The notes under the pieces: generated by a model
What the model saw: the letters and a program-made list of their open reading frames with translations, nothing else
Database searches by the model: none
What the model was told of the DNA's origin: nothing
Shown: positions 35,768 to 44,317 of the stretch, one piece after another
Numbering within the stretch: position 1 is the stretch's first letter
Layout of the letters: the number at the start of each line of letters is the position of its first letter
Made by a program: the position numbers and the translations under genes
NCBI RefSeq assembly: GCF_030295975.1
Contig: NZ_AP027364.1
Coordinates: 434,001-498,000 of the forward strand
Source of the DNA: Thalassotalea atypica
Lineage (GTDB): Bacteria > Pseudomonadota > Gammaproteobacteria > Enterobacterales > Alteromonadaceae
Direction: 5' to 3'
DNA length: 64,000 nt

Positions 35768-35793
35768 AGCGATAGTTTTTCAAAGGTTAATAT

Positions 35794-36018
35794 ATGACCC
35801 TCTCTAATTTACAAAAAAAACAACGCGCACGTATTACCGCGTTGCCAAAAGATCTTGCACTCGCTAGCCGATTGATGGAACAAGGCTTTGTTCCTAATGT
35901 AGAAGTTGAAATGGCAAACGCAGCACCTTTTAAAGGGCCAGTAGCGTTTTATTTACACGGCACTAAAATTAGTATTCAGCATGCCTTAGCGGCGCAAATT
36001 TGTGTTGAGCCAGCATAA
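35794..36018 (+). CDS. feoA: FeoA ferrous iron transport accessory protein
   Basis: A 74-residue SH3-like FeoA protein (TLSNLQKKQRARITALP, ASRLMEQGFVPNVEVEM, GPVAFYLHGTKISIQHALA). It helps the cytoplasmic FeoB in Fe(II) uptake. It starts 27 bp after the Fur box and lies 21 bp before feoB in the same direction. FeoC, present in some Gammaproteobacteria, was not seen after feoB. Confidence 0.93.
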   Translation: MTLSNLQKKQRARITALPKDLALASRLMEQGFVPNVEVEMANAAPFKGPVAFYLHGTKISIQHALAAQICVEPA

Positions 36019-36039
36019 AATCAACGCAGAGTAATAGAT

Positions 36040-38232
36040 ATGTCAAAGAAGTTTGTCCTTGCAGGCTTTGCCAATTCAGGCAAAACCACCTTATTTAATC
36101 AACTAACCAGCACCAAGCAAAAAACGGGTAATTGGGCTGGCGTTACAGTCTCGGTAAAACAACAAACCGTTCTATTTAATGGTGAATCAGTTATTTTTAC
36201 TGATATTCCTGGAGTGCCTTCTTTAGCAAAAAGACAGCAACAAAGTAGCGATCTATCGATCACGCATGACTACCTGCAACAAGAAAAAATTGATTGTATT
36301 ATTAATGTGGTTGATGCAACTCAGCTACAACGCCAGCTGTATTTGACAACCCAATTACTTGAGCTTGGTTTACCAATGTTGGTGGTGCTGAGTAAATCTG
36401 ATCGCAAAGAAGCTGCGAAAGTAGACATTGAAAAATTGACCAGTGAATTAGGCTGCCCTGTGATGGAGCTTGATAGTCGCGCACCTTCTTCATTTGAGAT
36501 AATTGCTCAAGCCCTAACTGTAATGCCTACTTGTTCTAAGTTACCGCCTAAGATGGCTCTGCCTGAGTCTTTGGCAAACAACTTGGAACAAAATGAGCAA
36601 AGCTTATTGGATATCGAGTGTTCGTTAACAACTCAGTGCTCAAATTGTGCACAAGATAATGACACCGTGATGCAAATCATGCAGGCGCGATATAACTTTG
36701 TCGAACAAACTTTATTGGCCTCAACAATTTCAAAAAGTGAAGCAAAAAGCCTAAGCGAGCGTATCGATAATATAGTACTTCATCCGTTAATGGGGATTCC
36801 TGTGTTCTTACTGATGATGTATCTGTTATTTATGTTTGCTATCAATGTCGGTAGTGCATTCATAGACTTTTTCGATATTTTAGCCGGTGCAATTTTTGTC
36901 GAGTACCCAGCAGAGTTATTAGCACCGTTTAACATGCCAGCATGGTCTTTAACAATAGTTGAAGGCTTTGGTAGCGGTATTCAAACTGTGGCCACGTTCA
37001 TTCCTGTTATTGTCTGTTTATTCATTGGTTTATCAATACTTGAAACCAGTGGATATTTGGCACGTGCCGCCTTTGTCGTTGAAAATGTAATGCACAAAAT
37101 AGGTCTGCCAGGTAAAGCCTTTGTCCCGCTTATTGTAGGATTCGGCTGCACCGTTCCGGCGGTTATGTCTGCCCGTGTGCTTGATAGCGAAAGAGAGCGA
37201 ATTACGACCATTATGATGTCACCGTTCATGTCGTGCGGGGCAAGGTTGCCTGTTTATGCTTTATTTGCCGCGGCGTTTTTTCCTGAGTCTGGGCAGAATA
37301 TAGTGTTTTTGCTGTATTTAATAGGTATTGCAGCGGCCATTTTCACCGGTTTCCTGTTGAAAATAACGGTATTGTCTGGCTCAAATTCGGTTAGCATCAT
37401 GGAATTACCACTTTATGAAATGCCACAGCTTACTGAATTGATTAGACGAGTTTGGCGCCGAACTCGATCATTTGTCATGGGGGCCGGTAAAACAATTGTT
37501 TTGGTGGTTTGCTTTTTAAACTTTTTCAATTCGTTAGGCACTGATGGACAGTTTGGCCATCATGATTCAGACAGCTCTGTATTGTCAAAAGGGGCTCAAG
37601 TGGTAACACCTTTGTTGTCGCCTATAGGTATTAAAGAAGAAAACTGGCAAGCAAGCGTAGGTATCATTACGGGGATATTTGCTAAAGAAGCGCTAGTGGC
37701 GACATTTAACAGCTTATATTCTCCAACCAAGCCAGACGGTGGCGATGATCTTAATTTTGGCGATATTTGGACCGATGCAACGGGAAGCATAAAAGAGAAC
37801 TTAATGGGTATTGTCCCAGAAGATCCGTTGGGAGTTGATGTTGGTGATGTCTCAGATTTAGCCGTCGCTGCCCAAGAGCAAGAAGTTGAAGTTACTACCT
37901 ATACCGCAATGCAAAACGCTTTTGCCGGTCAAATTGGTGCGTTTAGCTATCTATTATTTATATTGCTCTATACGCCGTGTGCAGCCGCAATGGGCGCGAT
38001 TAAAAATGAAGTGGGCAACCGCTGGGCAATATTTGCAGCGCTTTGGAGCTTTACATTCGCCTACCTCGTCTCTACTTTTGTTTACCAAGTCACTCAACTA
38101 CCAACAAACACCTTGTTTGCAGTGGTCAGTTTGACGATGGTAATGGTGATCTTTAGTGCAATTTACTTATGGCTGAAGCATCAAGGGAAGCAGATCTTAA
38201 CTCTGCCTGTAAGGGTCAGTTACGCAAAATAG
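36040..38232 (+). CDS. feoB: FeoB ferrous iron transporter
   Basis: A 730-residue FeoB. The N-terminal G-protein domain has GFANSGKTT (G1, residues 7-15), DIPGVPS (G3) and VLSKSD (G4), which differ at some positions from the common GNPNSGKT/DLPG/NMMD, so the protein is a divergent subtype. The membrane part has the two paired gate motifs GLPGKAFVPLIVGFGCTVPAVM and MSPFMSCGARLPVYALFAAAFF. It transports Fe(II) across the inner membrane using GTP. Gene order and the upstream Fur box agree. A cysteine-containing TQCSNCAQDND stretch in the linker before the membrane part is unusual and could matter for redox or metal sensing. Confidence 0.95.
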   Translation: MSKKFVLAGFANSGKTTLFNQLTSTKQKTGNWAGVTVSVKQQTVLFNGESVIFTDIPGVPSLAKRQQQSSDLSITHDYLQQEKIDCIINVVDATQLQRQLYLTTQLLELGLPMLVVLSKSDRKEAAKVDIEKLTSELGCPVMELDSRAPSSFEIIAQALTVMPTCSKLPPKMALPESLANNLEQNEQSLLDIECSLTTQCSNCAQDNDTVMQIMQARYNFVEQTLLASTISKSEAKSLSERIDNIVLHPLMGIPVFLLMMYLLFMFAINVGSAFIDFFDILAGAIFVEYPAELLAPFNMPAWSLTIVEGFGSGIQTVATFIPVIVCLFIGLSILETSGYLARAAFVVENVMHKIGLPGKAFVPLIVGFGCTVPAVMSARVLDSERERITTIMMSPFMSCGARLPVYALFAAAFFPESGQNIVFLLYLIGIAAAIFTGFLLKITVLSGSNSVSIMELPLYEMPQLTELIRRVWRRTRSFVMGAGKTIVLVVCFLNFFNSLGTDGQFGHHDSDSSVLSKGAQVVTPLLSPIGIKEENWQASVGIITGIFAKEALVATFNSLYSPTKPDGGDDLNFGDIWTDATGSIKENLMGIVPEDPLGVDVGDVSDLAVAAQEQEVEVTTYTAMQNAFAGQIGAFSYLLFILLYTPCAAAMGAIKNEVGNRWAIFAALWSFTFAYLVSTFVYQVTQLPTNTLFAVVSLTMVMVIFSAIYLWLKHQGKQILTLPVRVSYAK

Positions 38233-38425
38233 TTTTATGGCAGTATCATATATAGTGATTATCCCCCTATCTAGAACTCAGCACTGATGGGGAGGATACC
38301 CCGTAGCTTTTATTCACTCGCTTAACAAAATATGCTAGTTTAGTCAGCATAATCATCTTAATAAGAAAGCAAAGTTGCTTTGCTGTATGCGTCGTTGTTA
38401 ACTGAGCGCTGAGGTTACTTTAATC

Positions 38426-39496
38426 ATGACAAAATCTATATTTTTTTCTCTTATTCGGGTCGTTTTTGTGACTGTTATCAGCCTCAACGCTTCGCTTGCA
38501 ACATATGCTAATACACCCTCCGAGATGGCTGATTTAAGCCTACAAGAATTATTTGCGCTATCAACTGATGAAATGGAATCACAAACCTACAGTACTTGGC
38601 AGTTCAATTTTTTATATAAACGTTCCGACTTAGATGGTTACTTAGAGGGTTCTTCTAAAATAAGCGATCAGGACGTCTTGTTCGAAAAGCATGAACAAAG
38701 AACCTCTGAGAATTTCCCGGTGTTACCGACGGTAATTTCACAAGAGACTTATATCGCTAATATCAGTTACTTTTTAAGTGCAGATCAAAATATTAGTGTT
38801 AGCATTCCCTACATAGAACAAAGTACCGATCATGAAAGTATTGTCCCCAATTATGATGAATTTAATATTAGTTCAGACGGGATAGGTGATATTACGGTGA
38901 ATTACTCAGGTCTAATTGGTAGTTGGGAACGTCGACGTATTTCTTACTCTATTGGTCTTTCATTTCCATCCGGCTCCATTGATGAACAAGGAGATACGCC
39001 TAGAGCTCCTGGCAATCAGCAGCTGCCTTATACAATGCAATTGGGCTCTGGTACTTGGGATATCCCTGTGGGTATCAGTTATATCGAAGACAAAGTGGGC
39101 TATAGTTGGGGCGCTAATGTTTTTGCGAAAACGAGGATGGGCAAGAACGATCGGGATTATCGCTTAGGTAATCGATTTGCAGTCTCTGTATGGAATAAAT
39201 GGTATGTCAACGAACATTTTCATCCTTTAGCTAAGGTTGTGTTTCAAGATTGGGGACATATATTTGGCCAAGACGACGAAATTACAGTGCCGCATGCCAA
39301 ATTTCCTTACCCTGCTGGCATAACAAACCCTCACAATTATGGTGGACAAAAAATAAATCTGGTTGTTGGTGGTGACATTTACTTAGGGACTCAAGTACTA
39401 ACTCTCGAGGTTGGTGCGCCTATTTATCAAAATTTGAATGGTATACAACCTAAAGAAACCGTACATTTCAGCCTCAGTTGGCAAAGTCATCTTTAA
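38426..39496 (+). CDS. Outer-membrane beta-barrel protein, first gene of a c-di-GMP operon
   Basis: A 356-residue protein with a signal peptide (cleavage near TYANT, residue 28-29), then a short helical motif EMADLSLQELFALSTDEM like that found before barrels in Alteromonadales c-di-GMP operons, and a beta-rich rest that ends in WQSHL, with a terminal aromatic-like pattern (HFSLSWQSHL) of outer-membrane barrels. It resembles the porin-like 'transporter' barrel family (PF13557-like). It lies immediately upstream of, and overlaps by its end with the start region of, the YfiR-like gene, so these genes are one operon. Its cargo is unknown; it could act in sensing by analogy with YfiB. Confidence 0.75.
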   Translation: MTKSIFFSLIRVVFVTVISLNASLATYANTPSEMADLSLQELFALSTDEMESQTYSTWQFNFLYKRSDLDGYLEGSSKISDQDVLFEKHEQRTSENFPVLPTVISQETYIANISYFLSADQNISVSIPYIEQSTDHESIVPNYDEFNISSDGIGDITVNYSGLIGSWERRRISYSIGLSFPSGSIDEQGDTPRAPGNQQLPYTMQLGSGTWDIPVGISYIEDKVGYSWGANVFAKTRMGKNDRDYRLGNRFAVSVWNKWYVNEHFHPLAKVVFQDWGHIFGQDDEITVPHAKFPYPAGITNPHNYGGQKINLVVGGDIYLGTQVLTLEVGAPIYQNLNGIQPKETVHFSLSWQSHL

Positions 39497-39540
39497 ATGA
39501 GTCGATAATTTTGCCTTATCAAGCGGTTAATTCAAACAGA

Positions 39541-40125
39541 GTGACTAAATGGCCTAAACATGTTTGCTGGTGCCTAATATTACTGCTGAGCTCGTTTTCT
39601 ATCAGTGCTGAAACGAAAATTACAAAACACCATCAGATTATGGCGGGACTTTTACTGCATTTAACCTCGTTCACGCATTGGCCGGTATTGGAATCTGATG
39701 ACTTTCAATTGTGTATTTTAGGGAACGATCCATTCAAAAGTTATTTAGATAGTATGGTGAAGCGCCGTCCTAAAAATAGAAGTGGACAAGTGATAGTGAT
39801 CCGCCGCTTAGATCAGTCATCGCTCCAACCTTTATCAAACTGCCAACTTATTTTCGTAGCCCCTTCACATTATGAAGCCTTATGGCAGCAGATTCCGCCC
39901 TCACACCCAATTCTATTAGTCAGTCAAAGTGATAATTTTATCAGCCAAGGAGGAATGATTAACTTTGCGATGGATAAGAAAAAAGTAAGATTGGAAGTTA
40001 ACTTACCTGCAGTACAGGCGGCAAATCTTAAAATTAGCTCAGAGTTACTGAAACACGCCAAGGTTATCGAAGGGACTCCTCATCAACAGTTTAAAACTGA
40101 ACGAGGTGTAAATGTTTCGAAATAA
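39541..40125 (+). CDS. YfiR-like periplasmic protein (DUF4154)
   Basis: A protein of about 194 residues from a GTG at 39541; start codon uncertain, as TTG at 39478 or 39511 are in frame and the ribosome binding site is weak. It has a signal peptide (VTKWPKHVCWCLILLLSSFSISAE) and DUF4154/YfiR features: LLHLTSFTHWP near the start, FQLCILGNDPF, CQLIFVAPSH and ISQGGMINFAMDKKKVRLEVNLPAV. YfiR in Pseudomonas is a periplasmic repressor of the diguanylate cyclase YfiN. The gene overlaps the barrel gene end and the GGDEF/EAL gene start (14 bp), so translation is coupled. Two Cys residues (LCILG and NCQL) may form the disulfide known from YfiR. Confidence 0.85.
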   Translation: MTKWPKHVCWCLILLLSSFSISAETKITKHHQIMAGLLLHLTSFTHWPVLESDDFQLCILGNDPFKSYLDSMVKRRPKNRSGQVIVIRRLDQSSLQPLSNCQLIFVAPSHYEALWQQIPPSHPILLVSQSDNFISQGGMINFAMDKKKVRLEVNLPAVQAANLKISSELLKHAKVIEGTPHQQFKTERGVNVSK

Positions 40126-42187
40126 ATTCATTTCTATTCGGCACAAGCTTATTTTCCTGATGGTCGTCGTAAGTACGCTTGTTATGAGTGTCGCCTCAAT
40201 ATTGTTTTATAAAAATGAAGTCAATATTTTGGAAAATTCAGTCATTGAAAGCGGCCAAATGCAAGCTGCAATTATCGGCTCGTCGTTAGCTTCAGCGATT
40301 ATTTTTGACGATGAAATTTCCGCCAACTCAACGCTGCGATTATTGGACAAAAACAAACAAGTAAAATACGCAGCGGTACGCTTACCTAATGGCAGTTTAT
40401 TTGCCGAGTTTAGTAAAGACGACGCAAATAAGAGCAGTAATTTAGAAAGCAGTGAACCTTTAAGCACTTGGACGTCGCGACCAGCTAATAACCAACAAGC
40501 CAACGTCATACTAGGAAAAGAATATCTGGAAGTGATTGAAGTAATTAGTGAGCAAGGAAGCAGCATTGGCTACCTCTACATTAAAACCTCGTTAGACCGA
40601 TTGTCTCAACAGCGAATCTATTATGGTCAGATATTCTCATACGTTTTCTTATTTAGCTTATTTCTGGCATTTATTCTTTCATCAGCAGCCCAACGCATTA
40701 TTACGCAGCCATTAAGAGTGATGGTGGATTATGTGCAAGCGCTTAGTACCACCAAAGACTACCGAAGACGCTTGAGACTTCATAAAAATGATGAGCTTGG
40801 CATGTTGGCCAATGGCTTTAATCATATGCTAAATGTAGTTGCTGAACGCGAACAAGAATTGAAAAATCAGAGCAGTAACCTACAAGCCATTGTGGATGAA
40901 CGTACAGAGCAGCTATACCACAAAGCCCATTTTGATTCATTAACGTTATTACCGAATCGCTATTTGTTATCAGATCGCCTTGAACATGCCATTTTAACAG
41001 CCGACCGAAAAAAAGAAGGTCTGGCTATTTTATTCATGGATTTGGATCGGTTCAAACTCATCAACGACAGTTTAGGGCATGATGTTGGTGATGAACTACT
41101 AAAGGCTGCAGCAAACCGATTGAAAGAAATAAGTCGTGATTCTGATACGGTAGCACGTCTAGGTGGTGATGAATTTATCTATCTTGCAGAAGGAATAGAA
41201 AAGCCAGAAGATGCGGGCAGAATTGCACAAAAGATTAACGAAGTTTTCAAAACACCTTTTGTGTTAGCGAACTATGTATTGCATGTGTCTACCAGTATAG
41301 GTATCAGTGTATACCCCAGCGATGGCCAAGAAAGTAGCCATTTACTGAAAAATGCAGATGTCAGTATGTATCATGCTAAAGAGCAAGGCCCAGGGAGTTA
41401 TTGTTTCTATCGAGATGAAATGAACCAGACCATTCACCAACGATTAGAAATTGAAAATCAATTGCGTAATGCCATTGATAACAATGAGTTTCATCTTGTT
41501 TTTCAACCACAGTTATGTGTCAACACAAACGATATCGTCAAGCTCGAAGCGCTTTTACGCTGGACGAATCCTGAATTGGGCTGTATTTCTCCTGCTGAGT
41601 TTATTCCGATAGCAGAAGAAATTGGCATGATCAATCAGCTAGGCAAATGGGTGATCAATGAAGCTTGTCGCCATCAAAAATTTTGGCAAGAAAAGAAGGT
41701 CAGAGTGGCAGTGAATGTCTCATCAAGTCAATTACTTGATGTCAGCTTAGTTGATTACATTAAATCGGTGATTAATGAACACCAAACCGAATTCGAAGAT
41801 TTGGAGTTTGAAATCACAGAAGAAGTCTTTTTAGAGCATTCTCAACGTACGATAGGTGTGTTGTCAGAACTTCAATATTTGGGTATCAAGATTGCTATTG
41901 ATGATTTTGGTACAGGGTACTCTTCCTTGAGCTATCTTAAAGATTTACCTGTAGATACTTTAAAACTCGATGGCATGTTTGTGATGGATCTCGATGAAAA
42001 TCGCACTAGTCGTGGTATTGTGTCGTCGACCATTATTCTTGCACATAGCCTAAATTTGAAGATTGTCGCTGAGTGTGTTGAAACGAAGCAACAGCTTGAC
42101 TTTCTCAAGTCACAACAATGTGATTACGTGCAAGGCTTCTACTTACATAAACCATTAACTGCAGACGAAGTCATTCGGCTTTTATAA
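40112..42187 (+). CDS. Membrane GGDEF/EAL protein with CHASE8/HAMP-like sensor part
   Basis: A 691-residue protein: membrane helix about 13-33, periplasmic sensor domain about 39-165 (CHASE8-like, as in YfiN), second helix about 172-195, HAMP about 196-250, GGDEF about 270-435 with GGDEF at 351-355 and an inhibitory RxxD site (Arg342-Asp345), and EAL about 450-691 with EALLRW at 479, DDFGTGYSS at 597 and LKLDGMFV at 618. It carries residues for both making and breaking down cyclic di-GMP, so one or both may be active. GAGG lies 5 nt before its ATG inside the YfiR-like gene end. YfiR-type control of YfiN-type sensors is known; here the EAL domain is an addition. Confidence 0.92.
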   Translation: MFRNKFISIRHKLIFLMVVVSTLVMSVASILFYKNEVNILENSVIESGQMQAAIIGSSLASAIIFDDEISANSTLRLLDKNKQVKYAAVRLPNGSLFAEFSKDDANKSSNLESSEPLSTWTSRPANNQQANVILGKEYLEVIEVISEQGSSIGYLYIKTSLDRLSQQRIYYGQIFSYVFLFSLFLAFILSSAAQRIITQPLRVMVDYVQALSTTKDYRRRLRLHKNDELGMLANGFNHMLNVVAEREQELKNQSSNLQAIVDERTEQLYHKAHFDSLTLLPNRYLLSDRLEHAILTADRKKEGLAILFMDLDRFKLINDSLGHDVGDELLKAAANRLKEISRDSDTVARLGGDEFIYLAEGIEKPEDAGRIAQKINEVFKTPFVLANYVLHVSTSIGISVYPSDGQESSHLLKNADVSMYHAKEQGPGSYCFYRDEMNQTIHQRLEIENQLRNAIDNNEFHLVFQPQLCVNTNDIVKLEALLRWTNPELGCISPAEFIPIAEEIGMINQLGKWVINEACRHQKFWQEKKVRVAVNVSSSQLLDVSLVDYIKSVINEHQTEFEDLEFEITEEVFLEHSQRTIGVLSELQYLGIKIAIDDFGTGYSSLSYLKDLPVDTLKLDGMFVMDLDENRTSRGIVSSTIILAHSLNLKIVAECVETKQQLDFLKSQQCDYVQGFYLHKPLTADEVIRLL

Positions 42188-42231
42188 CCAAAAATTCATA
42201 TAAGCGCGAACAAATTATTAATAACTTCTTG

Positions 42232-42254
42232 CTAACTATCCTTGAGGTAAGTAA
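42232..42254. promoter_or_regulatory. Operator-like half site before tetR
   Basis: TAACTATCC (42233-42241) then TTGAGGTAAGTAA copies most of the dyad at 42919-42944, which precedes the downstream oxidoreductase gene. This suggests the TetR protein binds both its own and the oxidoreductase promoter. Confidence 0.55.
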
Positions 42255-42263
42255 TGTGTTGTT

Positions 42264-42845
42264 ATGCAAACACGCCTTAAAAACAGAAAAGAACAAATTG
42301 TTTCCACAGCCCTAGAGCTGTTGCAAACTCATGGCTATGAAAACTTCAGTTATTTAGATATTGCCAATAAACTTGGTATCACCAAAGCGAGCGTTCATCA
42401 CCATTTTCCAAAAAAGCCAGATTTAGGTGTAGCCTTATGTGAGGCTATTCAAACTTGGCACGCAGGTGAATTTGGCAAAATATTGACGATGCATTGTACT
42501 GCTAAAGAGAAGCTAGATACGTACATCAATGCGATGCTGCGTTTTTCTTGTGGTAAGAATAAAATTTGTCCACTGAGTAGTCTGCAAGCGGATATTCCTT
42601 CATTGCCTGACGGTATGAAAAATGCCTTAAAAAAACTAGACGAACATGAGCTTGGCTTTATTAGTCAAATACTAGAGCAAGGTCTGGAAGATGGGACATT
42701 TAACTTCCCCGGCGCGGCATCTAGTCAAGCCGTTTTGTTGGTGCTGAGCTGTAAAGGAGCGCTGCAGTATTCTAGATTGCATGGCAATGAAATGTTTGAA
42801 CAAACTATTCATCAGATGAACACTCTGTTAGTGACAAATACTTAA
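42264..42845 (+). CDS. TetR-family transcriptional regulator
   Basis: A 193-residue TetR protein with the helix-turn-helix in residues 10-60 (FSYLDIANKLGITKASVHHHFPKKPDLG) and a mostly helical C-terminal half. It lies 125 bp upstream of an Old Yellow Enzyme-like gene, an arrangement like E. coli nemR-nemA, where NemR senses electrophiles through Cys residues. This protein has Cys82, Cys95 and Cys100-region residues (RFSCGKNKICPLSS), so redox/electrophile sensing is possible but not proven. Repeated dyads precede both genes. Confidence 0.92.
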   Translation: MQTRLKNRKEQIVSTALELLQTHGYENFSYLDIANKLGITKASVHHHFPKKPDLGVALCEAIQTWHAGEFGKILTMHCTAKEKLDTYINAMLRFSCGKNKICPLSSLQADIPSLPDGMKNALKKLDEHELGFISQILEQGLEDGTFNFPGAASSQAVLLVLSCKGALQYSRLHGNEMFEQTIHQMNTLLVTNT

Positions 42846-42910
42846 GCGCCTTGGCGTAACGACTTTAATGAGAGCTAAACCCGAAGGTTGAGGGCACAGC
42901 GATAAAAAAT

Positions 42911-42950
42911 TTTACCCTGTTAACTATCCTCGAGGAAAGTTAACGGTAAA
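42911..42950. promoter_or_regulatory. Extended TetR operator candidate before the oxidoreductase gene
   Basis: GTTAACTATCC (42919-42929) and GGAAAGTTAAC (42934-42944) form a near-perfect dyad around TCGA, with outer arms TTTACC (42911-42916) and GGTAAA (42945-42950). It lies 20 bp before the oxidoreductase start. The same core recurs before tetR at 42233-42253. Confidence 0.65.
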
Positions 42951-42970
42951 AATTAACAAATGAGGTAACA

Positions 42971-44071
42971 ATGGAAAACTTATTCAAACCGATTAATTTA
43001 GGACCGTTAGCGTTAAACAATAGAATTGCTATGGCACCCATGACGCGCAGTTTCTCAAAAGGTAATGTACCCAATGATCTTGTTGTGGAGTATTACCGCA
43101 AACGTGCAGAAGGTGGCGTTGGTTTAATTATAACCGAAGGCACATGTGTCGGACATAAGGCCGCATCTGGCTATCCTAATGTGCCGTTTATTGCAGGCGA
43201 TGAAGCGCTAGCTGGATGGAAAAAAGTCGTTGATGCAGTGCATCATGCTGGCGGTAAAATAGCACCACAATTGTGGCATGTTGGGGCTATTCGTAAACCG
43301 GGTGTAGAGCCAGGTGGCGATACGCTAGGTTTTGGCCCATCAGGTATGGCAATGCCTGGAAAAGTCACCGGACATGTTATGACTAAACAAGATATTGCAG
43401 AGGTTATTGAGTCTTTCGCGCAGGCGGCGGCTGACGCCAAAGCCATAGGCTTTGATGCTGTAGAAATTCATGGCGCGCATGGTTACCTACTCGATCAATT
43501 TTTCTGGTCTGAAACCAATGTTCGTGATGATGAATACGGTGGCGATTTAGCCGGGCGTTCACGCTTTTCCATTGAGCTTGTTGCCGCAGTAAGAAAAGCG
43601 GTAGGCGAAGATTATCCAATTATCTTCAGATTTTCCCAGTGGAAGCAGCAAGATTATAGTGCTCGTTTAGTCGAGACGGCGGAAGCTTTAGAAGCATTTT
43701 TAGCGCCGTTAGTGACCGCTGGAGTAGATATCTTTCACTGCTCAACGCGCCGTTTTTGGGAGCCAGAATTTGAAGGTAGTAACTTAAACCTTGCTGGCTG
43801 GGTTAAAAAATTAACAGGCAAACCAACCATCACAGTGGGCAGTGTTGGCCTAAGTAACGATTTTCTACCTAATGACGGCACAGCTAATTTTAGAGACGCC
43901 GAAACCGCTAATTTAGACAACCTGGTTGAACGAGTGAATAACGATGAATTCGATTTAGTTGCAGTGGGCAGAGCATTGATTTCAAATCCTGATTGGGTTG
44001 AGAAAGTGAAAAAAGGTCAGTTTGAACACTTAGTACCTTTTGATAAACAACAGTTAATGTCATTGGTTTAG
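42971..44071 (+). CDS. Old Yellow Enzyme-family NADH:flavin oxidoreductase
   Basis: A 366-residue FMN barrel of the Old Yellow Enzyme family. AMAPMTRS, the FMN-binding EGTCVGHKA, QLWHVGA, the paired His motif EIHGAHGYLLDQFFW and the late VAVGRALISNPDWV match the family, close to NemA / xenobiotic reductases. Such enzymes reduce electrophilic alkenes, nitro esters and maleimides using NAD(P)H. The upstream TetR gene and dyads suggest induction by electrophiles. Cytoplasmic. No neighbour genes add to a pathway. Confidence 0.92.
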   Translation: MENLFKPINLGPLALNNRIAMAPMTRSFSKGNVPNDLVVEYYRKRAEGGVGLIITEGTCVGHKAASGYPNVPFIAGDEALAGWKKVVDAVHHAGGKIAPQLWHVGAIRKPGVEPGGDTLGFGPSGMAMPGKVTGHVMTKQDIAEVIESFAQAAADAKAIGFDAVEIHGAHGYLLDQFFWSETNVRDDEYGGDLAGRSRFSIELVAAVRKAVGEDYPIIFRFSQWKQQDYSARLVETAEALEAFLAPLVTAGVDIFHCSTRRFWEPEFEGSNLNLAGWVKKLTGKPTITVGSVGLSNDFLPNDGTANFRDAETANLDNLVERVNNDEFDLVAVGRALISNPDWVEKVKKGQFEHLVPFDKQQLMSLV

Positions 44072-44090
44072 GTCGAGACACTGACAAATC

Positions 44091-44125
44091 AAAAGCGCTA
44101 TTCATTGACCATGACTAGCGCTTTT
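44091..44125 (+). terminator. Rho-independent terminator after the oxidoreductase gene
   Basis: AAAAGCGCTA (44091-44100) and TAGCGCTTTT (44116-44125) form a perfect 10-bp stem with a 15-nt loop, followed by T residues, 20 bp past the stop. Confidence 0.8.
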
Positions 44126-44186
44126 TTTGCTTGAACGCTTGTGCAATAAAATATGGCTTCGGTACTTACTATCGCCATAATTAATG

Positions 44187-44200
44187 TTGACGCTTATCAA
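44187..44200 (+). promoter_or_regulatory. FNR/Anr/DNR-type box before nnrS
   Basis: TTGACGCTTATCAA matches TTGAY-N4-ATCAA, the binding site of FNR/CRP-like regulators, 118 bp before the nnrS start. nnrS genes are often under NO- or oxygen-responsive regulators, which fits. Confidence 0.6.
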
Positions 44201-44317
44201 TAAAACTTCTGCTCTGTGGTGTTTCTGTCATACTTTATTGATAATTAGGATAAACTAAGTCAATTGAAGTTATCCGCGCATTCGTGTGCTTATTTTTACA
44301 GAAAGTGAAGGTCAAAC

